A stretch of 33,229 nucleotides of DNA, taken from assembly GCF_004339675.1 (NCBI RefSeq), contig NZ_SLVM01000035.1:1-33229 (forward strand), written 5' to 3'. The stretch comes from Rhodovulum steppense (GTDB lineage: Bacteria > Pseudomonadota > Alphaproteobacteria > Rhodobacterales > Rhodobacteraceae). Below are positions 8,860-17,260 of this stretch, one piece after another (the first letter of the stretch is position 1; each line of letters opens with the position of its first letter). Below the pieces are notes generated by a model. That model did not search any database. It was not told the DNA's origin and saw nothing but the letters and a program-made list of their open reading frames with translations. The translations under genes were made by a program, and so were the position numbers.

Positions 8860-8875
8860 TGCGTCACTCTAGCCA
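8860..8875 (-). promoter_or_regulatory. Weak sigma-54-like promoter candidate
   Basis: Read on the minus strand, TGGCTAGAGTGACGCA has the GG and GC doublets of a -24/-12 promoter at the correct 10-nt separation and keeps TGGC. The -12 half is a poor match to TTGC. It lies about 25 nt before the kinase start, which would allow autoregulation. This is a weak, chance-prone match. Confidence 0.2.
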
Positions 8876-8933
8876 GCCCGGCGACTCGGACCAACCTGTA
8901 TATAAGGTCAGGTCGGTGGCCACCCTTTCCCGC

Positions 8934-8968
8934 GCCCCGTGCCGACGGACGCATCGTCGGCACGGGGC
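8934..8968 (-). terminator. Strong hairpin downstream of prpE
   Basis: Bases 8934-8947 are a perfect 14-bp reverse complement of 8955-8968, leaving a 7-nt loop. It begins 11 nt beyond the prpE stop in the direction of transcription. There is no U-tract after it, which is common for terminators or RNA-stabilising hairpins in high-GC alphaproteobacteria. It also insulates prpE from the kinase promoter region. Confidence 0.65.
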
Positions 8969-8979
8969 AGGCGGGCGGT

Positions 8980-10875
8980 TCAGGCGGCCTGGGGATAGCC
9001 CAGGGCGCGCAGCGCCACGGCGATCTCGTCCAGGATCGCGGGGTCGTCGATGGTGGCGGGCATCTTGAATTCCTGCCCATCGGCGATCTTGCACATCGTC
9101 CCGCGCAGGATCTTGCCCGAGCGGGTCTTGGGCAGACGGTCCACCACCACGGCCAGCTTGAAGGCCGCTACCGGGCCGATCTGGTCGCGCACCAGCTTGA
9201 CGCATTCCTTGACGATCTCGCCATGGTCACGGGTCACGCCCGAGGTCAGGCACAGGAAGCCCAGCGGCAATTGCCCCTTCAACTCGTCCGCCACGCCGAT
9301 CACCGCGCATTCGGCGACATCGGGATGGCTGGCCAGCACCTCCTCCATCGCGCCGGTGGACAGGCGGTGCCCGGCCACGTTGATGACATCGTCGGTGCGC
9401 GCCATGATGTAGAGATAGCCGTCCTCGTCCTTGTAGCCCGCATCGCCGGTTTCGTAATAGCCGGGGAAATGGCTGAGATAGGATTTGTGGAACCGCTCGG
9501 GCGCGTTCCACAGCGTCGGCAGCGTGCCGGGGGGCAAGGGCAGCTTGATCGCGATGGCGCCCAGCGTGCCCGGCGCGACCTCGTGCCCGCCCTCGTCCAG
9601 CACATGCACGTCATAGCCCGGCATCGCGACCGAGGGGCTGCCGATCTTCACGGGAAGTTTCTCGATGCCCAGCGGGTTGCCCGCGATGGCCCAGCCGGTT
9701 TCGGTCTGCCACCAATGGTCGATCACCGGCACGCCCAGCATGCGCTGGGCCCATTTGATCGTGTCGGGATCGGCGCGTTCGCCCGCCAGGAACAGCGCGC
9801 GCAACCCGGTCAGGTCGTACTTGTTGACGAATTCGCCATTCGGGTCCGACCGCTTGATCGCGCGGAAGGCGGTCGGCGCGGTGAAGAAGCTCTTGACCTT
9901 GTGTTCCGAGATCACCCGCCAGAACGTGCCCGCGTCCGGCGTGCCGATCGGCTTGCCCTCGAAGACGACGGTGGTGTTGCCGTGGATCAGCGGCGCATAG
10001 CAGATATAGCTGTGGCCCACGACCCAGCCCACGTCCGAAGCCGCCCAGAACACCTCGCCCGGCTCGACATTGTAGATGTTCTTCATCGTCCAGTTCAGCG
10101 CCACCAGATGCCCGGCGGTCGGCCGCACGACGCCCTTGGGCTGGCCCGTGGTGCCCGAGGTGTAAAGGATATAGGCTGGGTGGTTGCCCTCGACCGGCAC
10201 GCATTCGGCAGGCTGCACGCCATACTGGAAGCCGTGCCAGTTGACGTCGCGCCCCTCTTTCAGTTGCGCCACTTCCTGCTCTCGCTGGAAGATCACGCAG
10301 AAATCGGGCTGGTGGGTGGACTGTTCCAGCGCGCCATCCAGAAGGGGCTTGTAATGCACGATGCGGCCCGGCTCGATCCCGCAACTGGCGGCGATGATGC
10401 ATTTCGGTTTCGCGTCGTCGATCCGCACGGCGAGTTCATGCGCGGCGAACCCGCCGAAGACCACGGAATGGATCGCACCCAGGCGGGAACAGGCCAGCAT
10501 CGCCTCCAGCGCCTCGGGAATCATCGGCATGTAGATGATGACCCGGTCGCCCTTTTCCACGCCCTTGGCGCGCAGGGCTCCGGCCAGTTGGGCGACGCGG
10601 TTGCGCAGCATGACATAGGAGATCGACTTCCGCGTGCCGGTCACGGGGCTGTCATAGATGATCGCCACCTGGTCGCCGCGGCCGTTTTCCACATGCCGGT
10701 CGACCGCGTTCCAGCAGGTGTTGACCATGCCATCCACGAACCATTCATAGGTCGGGGCGTTCTCGTCGAACAGCGCCTTGCTGGGCTTCTTCACCCAGTC
10801 GATGGCCTCGGCGGCCTGCATCCAGAAGCCTTCCGGATCGCTCTTCCAGCCCTCGTAAAGCGCGGCATAGCCCAT
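8980..10875 (-). CDS. prpE: Propionyl-CoA synthetase
   Basis: A 631-aa acyl-adenylate-forming enzyme that converts propionate, ATP and CoA to propionyl-CoA. Landmarks are the P-loop YTSGTTGQPKGVVR, the A5 motif DHWWQTETGWAIAG, YETGDAGYKDEDGY, and the C-terminal PKTRSGKILRG with catalytic, acetylation-prone K588. TETGW in place of the TETGG of acetyl-CoA synthetase, together with the length, favours PrpE over Acs. A very strong AAAGGAGGGA ribosome site precedes the ATG at 10875. No prpB/prpC/prpD genes are present, so propionyl-CoA probably enters a carboxylation/methylmalonyl route encoded elsewhere; that is inference. An inverted repeat lies 35 bp upstream. Confidence 0.93.
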   Translation of the reverse strand: MGYAALYEGWKSDPEGFWMQAAEAIDWVKKPSKALFDENAPTYEWFVDGMVNTCWNAVDRHVENGRGDQVAIIYDSPVTGTRKSISYVMLRNRVAQLAGALRAKGVEKGDRVIIYMPMIPEALEAMLACSRLGAIHSVVFGGFAAHELAVRIDDAKPKCIIAASCGIEPGRIVHYKPLLDGALEQSTHQPDFCVIFQREQEVAQLKEGRDVNWHGFQYGVQPAECVPVEGNHPAYILYTSGTTGQPKGVVRPTAGHLVALNWTMKNIYNVEPGEVFWAASDVGWVVGHSYICYAPLIHGNTTVVFEGKPIGTPDAGTFWRVISEHKVKSFFTAPTAFRAIKRSDPNGEFVNKYDLTGLRALFLAGERADPDTIKWAQRMLGVPVIDHWWQTETGWAIAGNPLGIEKLPVKIGSPSVAMPGYDVHVLDEGGHEVAPGTLGAIAIKLPLPPGTLPTLWNAPERFHKSYLSHFPGYYETGDAGYKDEDGYLYIMARTDDVINVAGHRLSTGAMEEVLASHPDVAECAVIGVADELKGQLPLGFLCLTSGVTRDHGEIVKECVKLVRDQIGPVAAFKLAVVVDRLPKTRSGKILRGTMCKIADGQEFKMPATIDDPAILDEIAVALRALGYPQAA

Positions 10876-10909
10876 GATCGCTGTCCCTCCTTTGGTGTGC
10901 GAAATTCTG

Positions 10910-10935
10910 TTACGCAGGCAGGCGTGGCTGCGCAA
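10910..10935. promoter_or_regulatory. Inverted repeat between prpE and cdd
   Basis: TTACGCAG (10910-10917) and CTGCGCAA (10928-10935) are inverted copies with one mismatch, centred 10 nt apart, so the half-sites repeat at roughly one helical turn or more. It lies 35 bp upstream of the prpE start codon, in the promoter zone shared with the divergent cdd operon. It is a plausible operator for an unidentified regulator. Confidence 0.3.
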
Positions 10936-11027
10936 GATCCAAACCCGCGCAGTCCCGGCCGCGGGGCGGGGATGTGCTCTTGCATCCCCGGCGGGGCCGC
11001 CGCAGATTGGCGGCGAAGGAGAGCCCG

Positions 11028-11420
11028 ATGCCGTTGATATCCGCTGCCCGCGCGGTGCGCGAAAACGCCCACGCCCCCTATTCGCGATTCAAGGTGGGCG
11101 CGGCGATCCGCGGGGCCGACGGGGCGATCTATGCGGGCTGCAACGTGGAGAACATCGCCTCGCCCGAGGGCACATGCGCCGAGGCGGGCGCGATCGCGGC
11201 AATGGTGGCCGCGGGCTGTCGCGAGATCGTGGAGGTCGCGGTGATCGCGGACGGCCCCGCCCCCGTCACCCCTTGCGGCGGTTGTCGCCAGAAACTGGCC
11301 GAATTCGCCGCGCCGGACGTGCCCGTGACCATGGCCACGCTGGCGGGAGAGACGCTCGTGATGAGCGTGGGCGAATTGCTGCCCGGTGCCTTCTCGGTCG
11401 CCCAGATGGGTCGGCGCTGA
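11028..11420 (+). CDS. cdd: Cytidine deaminase
   Basis: A 130-aa homotetrameric-type zinc enzyme that deaminates cytidine and deoxycytidine to uridine and deoxyuridine. The zinc/catalytic motif is TCAEAGA with C50 and proton-shuttling E52; the second pair, C83 and C86, is in PCGGCRQ. Substrate-binding FKVGAAI and NVENIASPE (39-47) are intact. The AAGGAGAG site fixes the ATG at 11028. It is the first gene of a five-gene salvage operon, and its stop shares one base with the deoA start (TGATG). A small hairpin (10967-10990) lies in its leader. Confidence 0.96.
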   Translation: MPLISAARAVRENAHAPYSRFKVGAAIRGADGAIYAGCNVENIASPEGTCAEAGAIAAMVAAGCREIVEVAVIADGPAPVTPCGGCRQKLAEFAAPDVPVTMATLAGETLVMSVGELLPGAFSVAQMGRR

Positions 11421-12730
11421 TGGACGCGCGCGGCATCATCGCCAAGGCACGCGACGGCGCGCCGCTGTCCGCAGACGAACTGGGCTGGTTCGCCCGGGGG
11501 CTCGCCAGCGGGGGCGTCACCGATGCGCAGGCGGGCGCCTTCGCGATGGCGGTGCTGCTGAACGGTCTGACCACGCCCGAGCGGGTGGGGCTGACACGCG
11601 CGATGCGCGACAGCGGCAAGGTGCTGGACTGGGATCTGCCCGGCCCCGTCCTGGACAAGCATTCCTCGGGCGGGATCGGCGATTGCGTGTCGCTGGTCCT
11701 TGCGCCTGCGCTGGCGGCCTGCGGGGCCTATGTGCCGATGATCTCGGGCCGCGGGCTGGGGCACACGGGCGGCACGCTGGACAAGCTGGAGGCGATCCCC
11801 GGCTACCGCACGCAGATCGGCATTTCGCAACTGAAGTCGATCACCGCCGAGATCGGCTGCGCCATTGTCGGCGCCTCGGCCGATATCGCACCTGCCGACC
11901 GGCGGCTTTACGCGGTGCGCGACGTGTCTGCCACGGTGGAAAGCATCGACCTGATTACCGCCTCGATCCTGTCCAAGAAACTGGCCGCGGGGCTTGAGGC
12001 GCTGGTGCTCGACGTCGAGGTCGGCTCGGGCGCCTTCATGAAGACCCTGGACGAGGCCGAGGACCTGGCCCGCGCGCTGGTCGAGACGGCGCAGGGCGCG
12101 GGCTGCATGACCACGGCGCTGATCACCGACATGTCGCAGCCGCTGGTCGGCGCGGCGGGCAATGCGCTGGAAATCATCGAGGTGATGGAGACGCTGACCG
12201 GGACCGGCGTCACGCCAGCGCTGTGGGACATCACCTGTGCGCTGGGCGGCGAGGTTCTGGCGCTGGGCGGGCTGGCGGACGACGCTGCCGATGGCGCGCG
12301 GCGGATCGCGCAGGCGCTGGAATCGGGCGAGGCCGCGCTGAAATTCGGCGAGATGGTCGCCGAACTCGGCGGGCCGCTGGATTTCGTCGAACGCTGGCCC
12401 GACCGGCTGCCCGCGGCCCCGGTGATTCAGGAAGTGGTGGATGACGAGGGCGGCATCGTGCAGGCCATCGACGGCGAGGCGCTGGGGCTGGCGGTCGTCG
12501 CGCTGGGCGGCGGGCGGCGGCGCGAGGGCGACCGGATCAACCCCTCGGTCGGGCTGTCCGAGATCGCCGGGCTGGGCGAGGATATCGGCGCGGGGCAGCC
12601 ACTGGCGCTGGTGCATGCCTCCTGCGAGGAGGACGCCGAGGCGGCGGCCGCGGCGGTTCTGGCGGCCTTCCGGCTGGGCGACAGCGTGCCCGAGATCCCG
12701 CCGCTGGTGCATCAGAGGATAATGCGGTGA
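11420..12730 (+). CDS. deoA: Thymidine phosphorylase
   Basis: A 436-aa enzyme that splits thymidine and deoxyuridine with phosphate into base and 2-deoxyribose-1-phosphate. Family motifs are VLDKHSSGGIGD (phosphate loop, 78-88), SGRGLGHTGGTLDKLE (109-124), SILSKKLAAG and the C-terminal DINPSVGLSEI-like stretch. The ATG at 11420 overlaps the cdd stop, so translation is coupled. It supplies deoxyribose-1-phosphate to DeoB next in the operon, and uracil from deoxyuridine to Upp at the end. Length is normal and nothing is missing. Confidence 0.96.
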   Translation: MDARGIIAKARDGAPLSADELGWFARGLASGGVTDAQAGAFAMAVLLNGLTTPERVGLTRAMRDSGKVLDWDLPGPVLDKHSSGGIGDCVSLVLAPALAACGAYVPMISGRGLGHTGGTLDKLEAIPGYRTQIGISQLKSITAEIGCAIVGASADIAPADRRLYAVRDVSATVESIDLITASILSKKLAAGLEALVLDVEVGSGAFMKTLDEAEDLARALVETAQGAGCMTTALITDMSQPLVGAAGNALEIIEVMETLTGTGVTPALWDITCALGGEVLALGGLADDAADGARRIAQALESGEAALKFGEMVAELGGPLDFVERWPDRLPAAPVIQEVVDDEGGIVQAIDGEALGLAVVALGGGRRREGDRINPSVGLSEIAGLGEDIGAGQPLALVHASCEEDAEAAAAAVLAAFRLGDSVPEIPPLVHQRIMR

Positions 12731-13938
12731 CACGCGCCTTTCTGGTCGTGATCGATTCCGTGGGCTGCGGCGGCGCGCCCGATGCGGGCGCCTTTTTCAG
12801 CGATGGCATGCCGGATACAGGCGCGAACACGCTTGCACATATCGCACATGCCTGTGCCGCAGGCGCCGCCGAAAACGGCCGAACTGGCCTGTTGAACTTG
12901 CACAATCTCGACAATCTGGGCCTTGGTGCCGCGATCCGGCTGGCCAGCGGCGAAGCCGCGCCGGGGCTGGGCGCCGCGCCGCAGGGGTTGTGGGGTGCAG
13001 CAACCGAAACCTCGCCCGGCAAGGACACGCCGTCGGGGCATTGGGAACTGGCGGGCGTGCCGGTGCCCTGGGACTGGCATTATTTCCCGCGCGAGCTGCC
13101 CGCCTTCCCCGAAGCCCTGCTGGCCGAGACCCGCAGCCTGGCCGGGACGGACGGCACGCTGGGCAATTGCCACGCCTCGGGCACCGAGATCATTGCGCAG
13201 CTGGGCGAGGAACATCTTCGGACCGGCTGGCCGATCCTCTACACCTCGGCCGACAGCGTGTTCCAGATCGCCGCCCATGAACAGGCCTTCGGGCTTGACC
13301 GACTGTTGCGGCTTTGCGAGGCGATCGCGCCCCGCCTGCATGCGATGCGGGTGGGGCGGGTGATCGCGCGCCCCTTTGTCGGCAGCCCCGAAACCGGCTT
13401 CGCCCGCACGCAGAACCGCCACGACTACGCCATCGCGCCGCCCGCGCCCACGCTCTGCGACTGGGTGCAGGGGGCGGGGCGGCGGGTGCAGGCCATCGGC
13501 AAGATCGGCGACATCTTTTCCATGCGCGGCATCGACGAACTGCGCAAGGGCAGCGATGCCGACCTGATGGAGCATTGGGTCGCGCTGATGGACGAGGCCC
13601 CCGAGGGCAGCCTGACATTCGCCAATTTCGTCGAGTTCGACAGCCTTTATGGCCACAGGCGGGACGTTGCGGGCTATGCCCGCGCGCTGGAATGGTTCGA
13701 TGCGCAGCTTCCGCGCGTGTTCGACCGGATGCGGCCGGGCGACCTGATCCTGATCACCGCCGACCATGGCAACGACCCGACCTGGCCCGGCACCGACCAC
13801 ACCCGCGAACGGGTGCCGGTGCTGGGCGCGGGGCTTGGCCCCCGCGCGGTCGGGCTTGTCGCCTTTGCCGATGTCGCGGCCAGCATCGCCGCGCATCTGG
13901 ACGTGCCCGCGCAAGGGCCGGGACGGAGTTTCCTGTGA
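12727..13938 (+). CDS. deoB: Phosphopentomutase
   Basis: A 403-aa alkaline-phosphatase-superfamily enzyme that moves phosphate from C1 to C5 of ribose or deoxyribose. Metal-binding and catalytic residues are visible: D10 (VVIDSVG), T101 in DTPSGHWELAG (the phosphorylated residue by family analogy), D305 in VEFDSLYGH, D346/H347 in ADHGND, and H358 in TDHTRERVP. It begins with GTG at 12727, overlapping the deoA stop by 4 bp (GTGA). It links DeoA products to central sugar metabolism. No deoC (deoxyribose-phosphate aldolase) accompanies it here. Confidence 0.96.
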   Translation: MTRAFLVVIDSVGCGGAPDAGAFFSDGMPDTGANTLAHIAHACAAGAAENGRTGLLNLHNLDNLGLGAAIRLASGEAAPGLGAAPQGLWGAATETSPGKDTPSGHWELAGVPVPWDWHYFPRELPAFPEALLAETRSLAGTDGTLGNCHASGTEIIAQLGEEHLRTGWPILYTSADSVFQIAAHEQAFGLDRLLRLCEAIAPRLHAMRVGRVIARPFVGSPETGFARTQNRHDYAIAPPAPTLCDWVQGAGRRVQAIGKIGDIFSMRGIDELRKGSDADLMEHWVALMDEAPEGSLTFANFVEFDSLYGHRRDVAGYARALEWFDAQLPRVFDRMRPGDLILITADHGNDPTWPGTDHTRERVPVLGAGLGPRAVGLVAFADVAASIAAHLDVPAQGPGRSFL

Positions 13939-14927
13939 GCCTGACCGCCCTGCCCAGGATCGAACTGCATCACCACCTGGAAGGGGCCGCACCGCCCGCG
14001 CTGATCCGCGACATGGCGCGTGCCCGGCATGTCGACATTTCGGGTATCTTCGGTCCTGATGGCGGCTATTTCTGCCGGGATTTCCCCCAGTTTCTCGACA
14101 TCTACGAAGCCGCGACCTCGGTGCTGCAAGGCCCCGGCGATTATGCCCGGCTGACCGCGGCCGTTCTGGAACAGGCGGCCGCGCAGGGCGTGGTCTACCT
14201 GGAAACCTTCCTATCGCCCGATTTCTGCGGCGGCCGCGACCTGACGGCCTGGCGCGAATATCTGCATGCCATCGAGGAAGCGGCCGCCGCAGCCGAGGCC
14301 GCACATGGCATCACGCTGCGCGCCATCGTCACCTGCATCCGCCATTTCGACCCCGACAAGGCCCGCCAGACCGCCCTGTGCGCCGCCGAAACCGCAGGCC
14401 GGTTCGTCGTGGGCTTCGGCATTGCGGGCGACGAGACCGTGGGTCGGCCGCGCGATTTCGCCTGGGCCTTCGACATGGCGCGCGAGGCGGGGCTGGGGCT
14501 GACGGCGCATGCGGGCGAATGGGGCGGGCCGCAATCGGTGCGGGACGCGCTGTCCGATCTGCGGGTGGACCGCATCGGCCATGGCGTGCGCGCCATCGAG
14601 GATCCCGCGCTGGTCGAGCATCTGGTCGAAACCGGCATCGTGCTGGAAATCTGCCCGGGGTCGAACATCGCGCTGGGGCTCTACCCCGACTGGCGGTCGC
14701 ACCCGATCGAGCGACTGCGCAAGGCGGGGGTCAAGCTGACCGTCTCGACCGATGATCCGCCCTTCTTCCGCACCAGCATGACCCGCGAATATGACCGGCT
14801 TGCCGATGCCTTCGGCTGGGACGAGGACGTTTTCGCACAGATCAACCGGGTGGCGCTGGACGCCGCCTTCTGCGACGCTGACACCCGCGCCGCGATCGCC
14901 AAGAAACTGGAGCCCGCCGATGTATGA
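13935..14927 (+). CDS. add: Adenosine deaminase
   Basis: A 330-aa zinc amidohydrolase converting adenosine or deoxyadenosine to inosine or deoxyinosine. Zinc and catalytic residues are H12 and H14 (ELHHHLEGA), H192 and E195 (TAHAGEWGG), H216 (RIGHGVRA), and D273/D274 (STDDPP). GIAGDE at 162-167 matches the substrate loop. It starts with GTG at 13935, overlapping deoB by 4 bp (GTGA). The operon has no purine nucleoside phosphorylase, so the inosine made here must be split by an enzyme encoded elsewhere. Adenine deaminase activity, found in some relatives, cannot be excluded from sequence alone. Confidence 0.94.
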   Translation: MSLTALPRIELHHHLEGAAPPALIRDMARARHVDISGIFGPDGGYFCRDFPQFLDIYEAATSVLQGPGDYARLTAAVLEQAAAQGVVYLETFLSPDFCGGRDLTAWREYLHAIEEAAAAAEAAHGITLRAIVTCIRHFDPDKARQTALCAAETAGRFVVGFGIAGDETVGRPRDFAWAFDMAREAGLGLTAHAGEWGGPQSVRDALSDLRVDRIGHGVRAIEDPALVEHLVETGIVLEICPGSNIALGLYPDWRSHPIERLRKAGVKLTVSTDDPPFFRTSMTREYDRLADAFGWDEDVFAQINRVALDAAFCDADTRAAIAKKLEPADV

Positions 14928-15552
14928 GCATCTGACCGTCGTCAAACACCCGCTGGTGCAGCACAAGCTGACGCTGATGCGCGACAAGGACACGCCCACC
15001 GCCGTCTTCCGCCAGCTTCTGCGCGAGATCAGCCAGTTGCTGGCCTACGAGATCACCCGCGAACTGGAGATGACGACCCGCCGCATCGAGACGCCGCTTT
15101 GCGAGATGGACGCCCCGGTTCTGGCGGGCAAGAAGCTGGCGCTGGTCTCGATCCTGCGGGCGGGCAACGGGCTGCTGGACGGGGTGCTGGAACTGGTGCC
15201 CTCGGCGCGGGTGGGCTATGTCGGGCTGTACCGCGACGAGAAGACGCTTCAGCCGGTGCAATACTACTACAAGGTGCCGACCGATCTGAAAGACCGGCTG
15301 GTGATCGTGCTGGACCCGATGCTGGCCACCGGCAATTCCTCGGCCGCGGCGGTCGATCTGCTCAAGGCGTCGGGGGCGAACAATATCCGCTTCATGTGCC
15401 TGCTGGCCGCGCCCGAGGGCGTGGCGCGGATGGGGCAGGCGCATCCGGATGTGCCCATCGTCACGGCGGCGGTGGACGAATGCCTGAACGAGCACGGATA
15501 TATCGTTCCCGGTCTAGGGGATGCGGGCGACCGGATGTTCGGCACCAGATGA
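14920..15552 (+). CDS. upp: Uracil phosphoribosyltransferase
   Basis: A 210-aa enzyme that makes UMP from uracil and PRPP. The PRPP loop [11 protein letters not shown] is at 131-141, [11 protein letters not shown] (80-90) is the PPi loop region, and the C-terminal uracil-binding stretch [12 protein letters not shown] is intact. The ATG at 14920 lies within the last codons of add (8-bp overlap), so it is coupled to the operon. As the last gene, it captures the uracil released by Cdd and DeoA. No clear terminator follows before the next gene at 15619. Confidence 0.97.
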   Translation: MYEHLTVVKHPLVQHKLTLMRDKDTPTAVFRQLLREISQLLAYEITRELEMTTRRIETPLCEMDAPVLAGKKLALVSILRAGNGLLDGVLELVPSARVGYVGLYRDEKTLQPVQYYYKVPTDLKDRLVIVLDPMLATGNSSAAAVDLLKASGANNIRFMCLLAAPEGVARMGQAHPDVPIVTAAVDECLNEHGYIVPGLGDAGDRMFGTR

Positions 15553-15618
15553 GCGGAATCCCCTTTACACGTTGTGGTTGATCTGTCATGGTTAACCCAT
15601 ATCTTGTGGAGTTATGAC

Positions 15619-16104
15619 ATGGGACGTCGCGCCGGGCTCTGCATCTTCCTCGCGATTGCGGGACTGGGCGCGTCATCCTTGCCGGCTCTGGCCAAGGGCG
15701 CCGGGGTGTTCGAGGCAACGCCCCGGTCCGTTCCGGTCCGGGTTCCGTCCGGCTATCGCGCGGTCTGGCAGGACGACCGGCTGAATCCCCATCGCGGGCC
15801 GCGCACGGCGCAGGGCGATGCGCAGATGGCGGGCGTCTGGACCGACCAGGTACCGATGCGGCTGGCCCCGCCCACGGCGCCGCGTTTCCTGTGTCTGGGC
15901 ATCTATGACACGTCCGAGGCGGCGCGACCGACCGTCCGCCTGCTTCGGGACATGGGCCTTCCGGTCAGCCGGGGCATCGGTCGGCGCGGCGGGCGGCCCG
16001 TCGAGGTGATCTATGCCGGTCCCTTCGACGACCCCGGGGCGCTGTCCCGGGCCGAAGCAAGACTGGCGCATGCAGGCTTTCACGACCTCGAATATCGCAA
16101 GTAA
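15619..16104 (+). CDS. Exported SPOR-domain protein
   Basis: A 161-aa protein with a signal peptide (MGRRAGLCIFLAIAGLGASS..., cleavage after LPALA), so periplasmic. After a linker with a WQDDRLNPHRG motif (50-60) and GVWTDQVPMRL, residues 89-160 match a SPOR fold: FLCLGIYDTSEAARPTVRLL, GLPVSRG, RPVEVIYAGPF and a final helix ending HAGFHDLEYR. SPOR domains bind denuded peptidoglycan glycan strands, typically at the septum. The ATG at 15619 is supported by GGAG upstream; an earlier in-frame ATG would put 15 residues before the signal peptide. It ends at a strong terminator. Confidence 0.82.
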   Translation: MGRRAGLCIFLAIAGLGASSLPALAKGAGVFEATPRSVPVRVPSGYRAVWQDDRLNPHRGPRTAQGDAQMAGVWTDQVPMRLAPPTAPRFLCLGIYDTSEAARPTVRLLRDMGLPVSRGIGRRGGRPVEVIYAGPFDDPGALSRAEARLAHAGFHDLEYRK

Positions 16105-16126
16105 GACGATCGAGCAGTAAAACCGG

Positions 16127-16153
16127 AACGCCCCGTCCCCGGACGGGGCGTTT
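16127..16153. terminator. Bidirectional rho-independent terminator
   Basis: AACGCCCCGT (16127-16136) pairs perfectly with ACGGGGCGTT (16143-16152) around CCCCGG. It is flanked by a T-rich run on the right (TTTCACTTTC) and an A-rich run on the left (GTAAAACC), as expected for termination in both directions. It lies between the convergent SPOR gene and the M48-like gene. Confidence 0.8.
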
Positions 16154-16170
16154 CACTTTCCGGGGATGCC

Positions 16171-17187
16171 TCAGCCGCCGCAGATCGCCTGAAGCTGCAC
16201 CCAGTCGCCATCCGAGATCAGTGGCGGCGCCAGCTTGCCGCGCATCGGATCCGCCTCGATCAGGCCCAGCACCCGCTCGCCCGAGATGTCGAGCGCATAG
16301 GCATAGGGGCCGGACGGCACATTCGCGCGGGCAAACCGGTCGATCAGCGCGTCGTCGGGCAGCGGCAGGGGCGGCGCGGTCAGGATGGTGCGGGCATGGC
16401 GTTCCATGGCGCGTTCGGGCAGGTGGCCGCTGGTCAGCAGGCGGAAGGTTGCCAGAACGCCCGCCTCCTTCAGCAGCACGGCCAGCGGATCGGCGCGCGC
16501 GGCGCGGGCGGATTCGGCCAGGATGAAGCCCGCGACCGCGGCGGGATCGTCATGGTCCTCGACCAGCGCGCGGTTGAGCAGGATCACGCGGCCCGGCAGA
16601 TGCGCCGCCCGCGGCATCCCCGAGGGCAGCACGACGACCCGGGCGCCGCTGCCGGGCAAGAGCCGCTCGGCCAGCCGGTCGAGCGCACGCGCCCCGCCCG
16701 GCCGGGCGCAGGGCTGGCCCGCGACACGGGTGACCCGGTCCAGCAGGTCGCGCCCGATCTCGGCGCGGACCTGTGGCGGCACCACCGAGACCGTGTGCCG
16801 CACCAGCGCCCCCGGCAGCCAGAAGGTGCCCAGTCCCACGATCCCGGCGGCGATGGCGGCGAAGATCGTCAACCGCAGCCGACCGGGATGCGGCCGGTTC
16901 CGCGTCACCGCCGCCCGCACCGTTTCCAGCGCCTCTATCATCAGCGGTTCGTCCACCTCCAGCGTCTCGTCGCTGTCGGTGTCGGGCGCGTAAAGCGCGG
17001 GCGTCTCGCCCGGGTTCAGCCGGTCGAGCGCGGCCAGCGACCAGTGGGTCAGCACCCGATCGGCGGTATCGGAGACCACGAGCGAGGCGTCGCCAAAGGA
17101 CAGGATCACGTTGCGCCGCTGCGCCCCGGCATGTTCGCGCCAGATCCCGGGGCTTTCCAGCCGTTGATACCGCTTGAGCGCCGTCAT
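16171..17187 (-). CDS. Membrane-anchored M48-like pseudoprotease
   Basis: A 338-aa protein with a soluble N-terminal domain (1-100; VILSFGDASLVVSD), one membrane helix (104-126), and a C-terminal domain laid out like the M48 zinc-protease core. It has ALDRLAERLLPGSGARVVVLP, then AHLPGRVILLNRALVED, then the helix AAVAGFILAESARAARADP. In active M48 proteins this helix carries HExxH; here the aligned residues are A224-E225-S226-A227-R228, so both zinc histidines are gone and only the glutamate remains. The likely role is scaffolding or ligand binding, but this is inference. The ATG at 17187 begins the conserved domain. It lies 73 bp behind the acyl-CoA synthetase on the same strand and ends at a terminator. 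Confidence 0.68.
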   Translation of the reverse strand: MTALKRYQRLESPGIWREHAGAQRRNVILSFGDASLVVSDTADRVLTHWSLAALDRLNPGETPALYAPDTDSDETLEVDEPLMIEALETVRAAVTRNRPHPGRLRLTIFAAIAAGIVGLGTFWLPGALVRHTVSVVPPQVRAEIGRDLLDRVTRVAGQPCARPGGARALDRLAERLLPGSGARVVVLPSGMPRAAHLPGRVILLNRALVEDHDDPAAVAGFILAESARAARADPLAVLLKEAGVLATFRLLTSGHLPERAMERHARTILTAPPLPLPDDALIDRFARANVPSGPYAYALDISGERVLGLIEADPMRGKLAPPLISDGDWVQLQAICGG

Positions 17188-17260
17188 GGGCGGCCGACCG
17201 TGCCTGTCCGTTGCCTGAACCTGCAGCCACAGATAGCCGGGTCCGGCGCTGGCGACAATC

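Noticed and set aside
8854-11037. A 727-codon open frame on the plus strand
   Set aside because: It is the antisense shadow of prpE, with no recognisable protein features.
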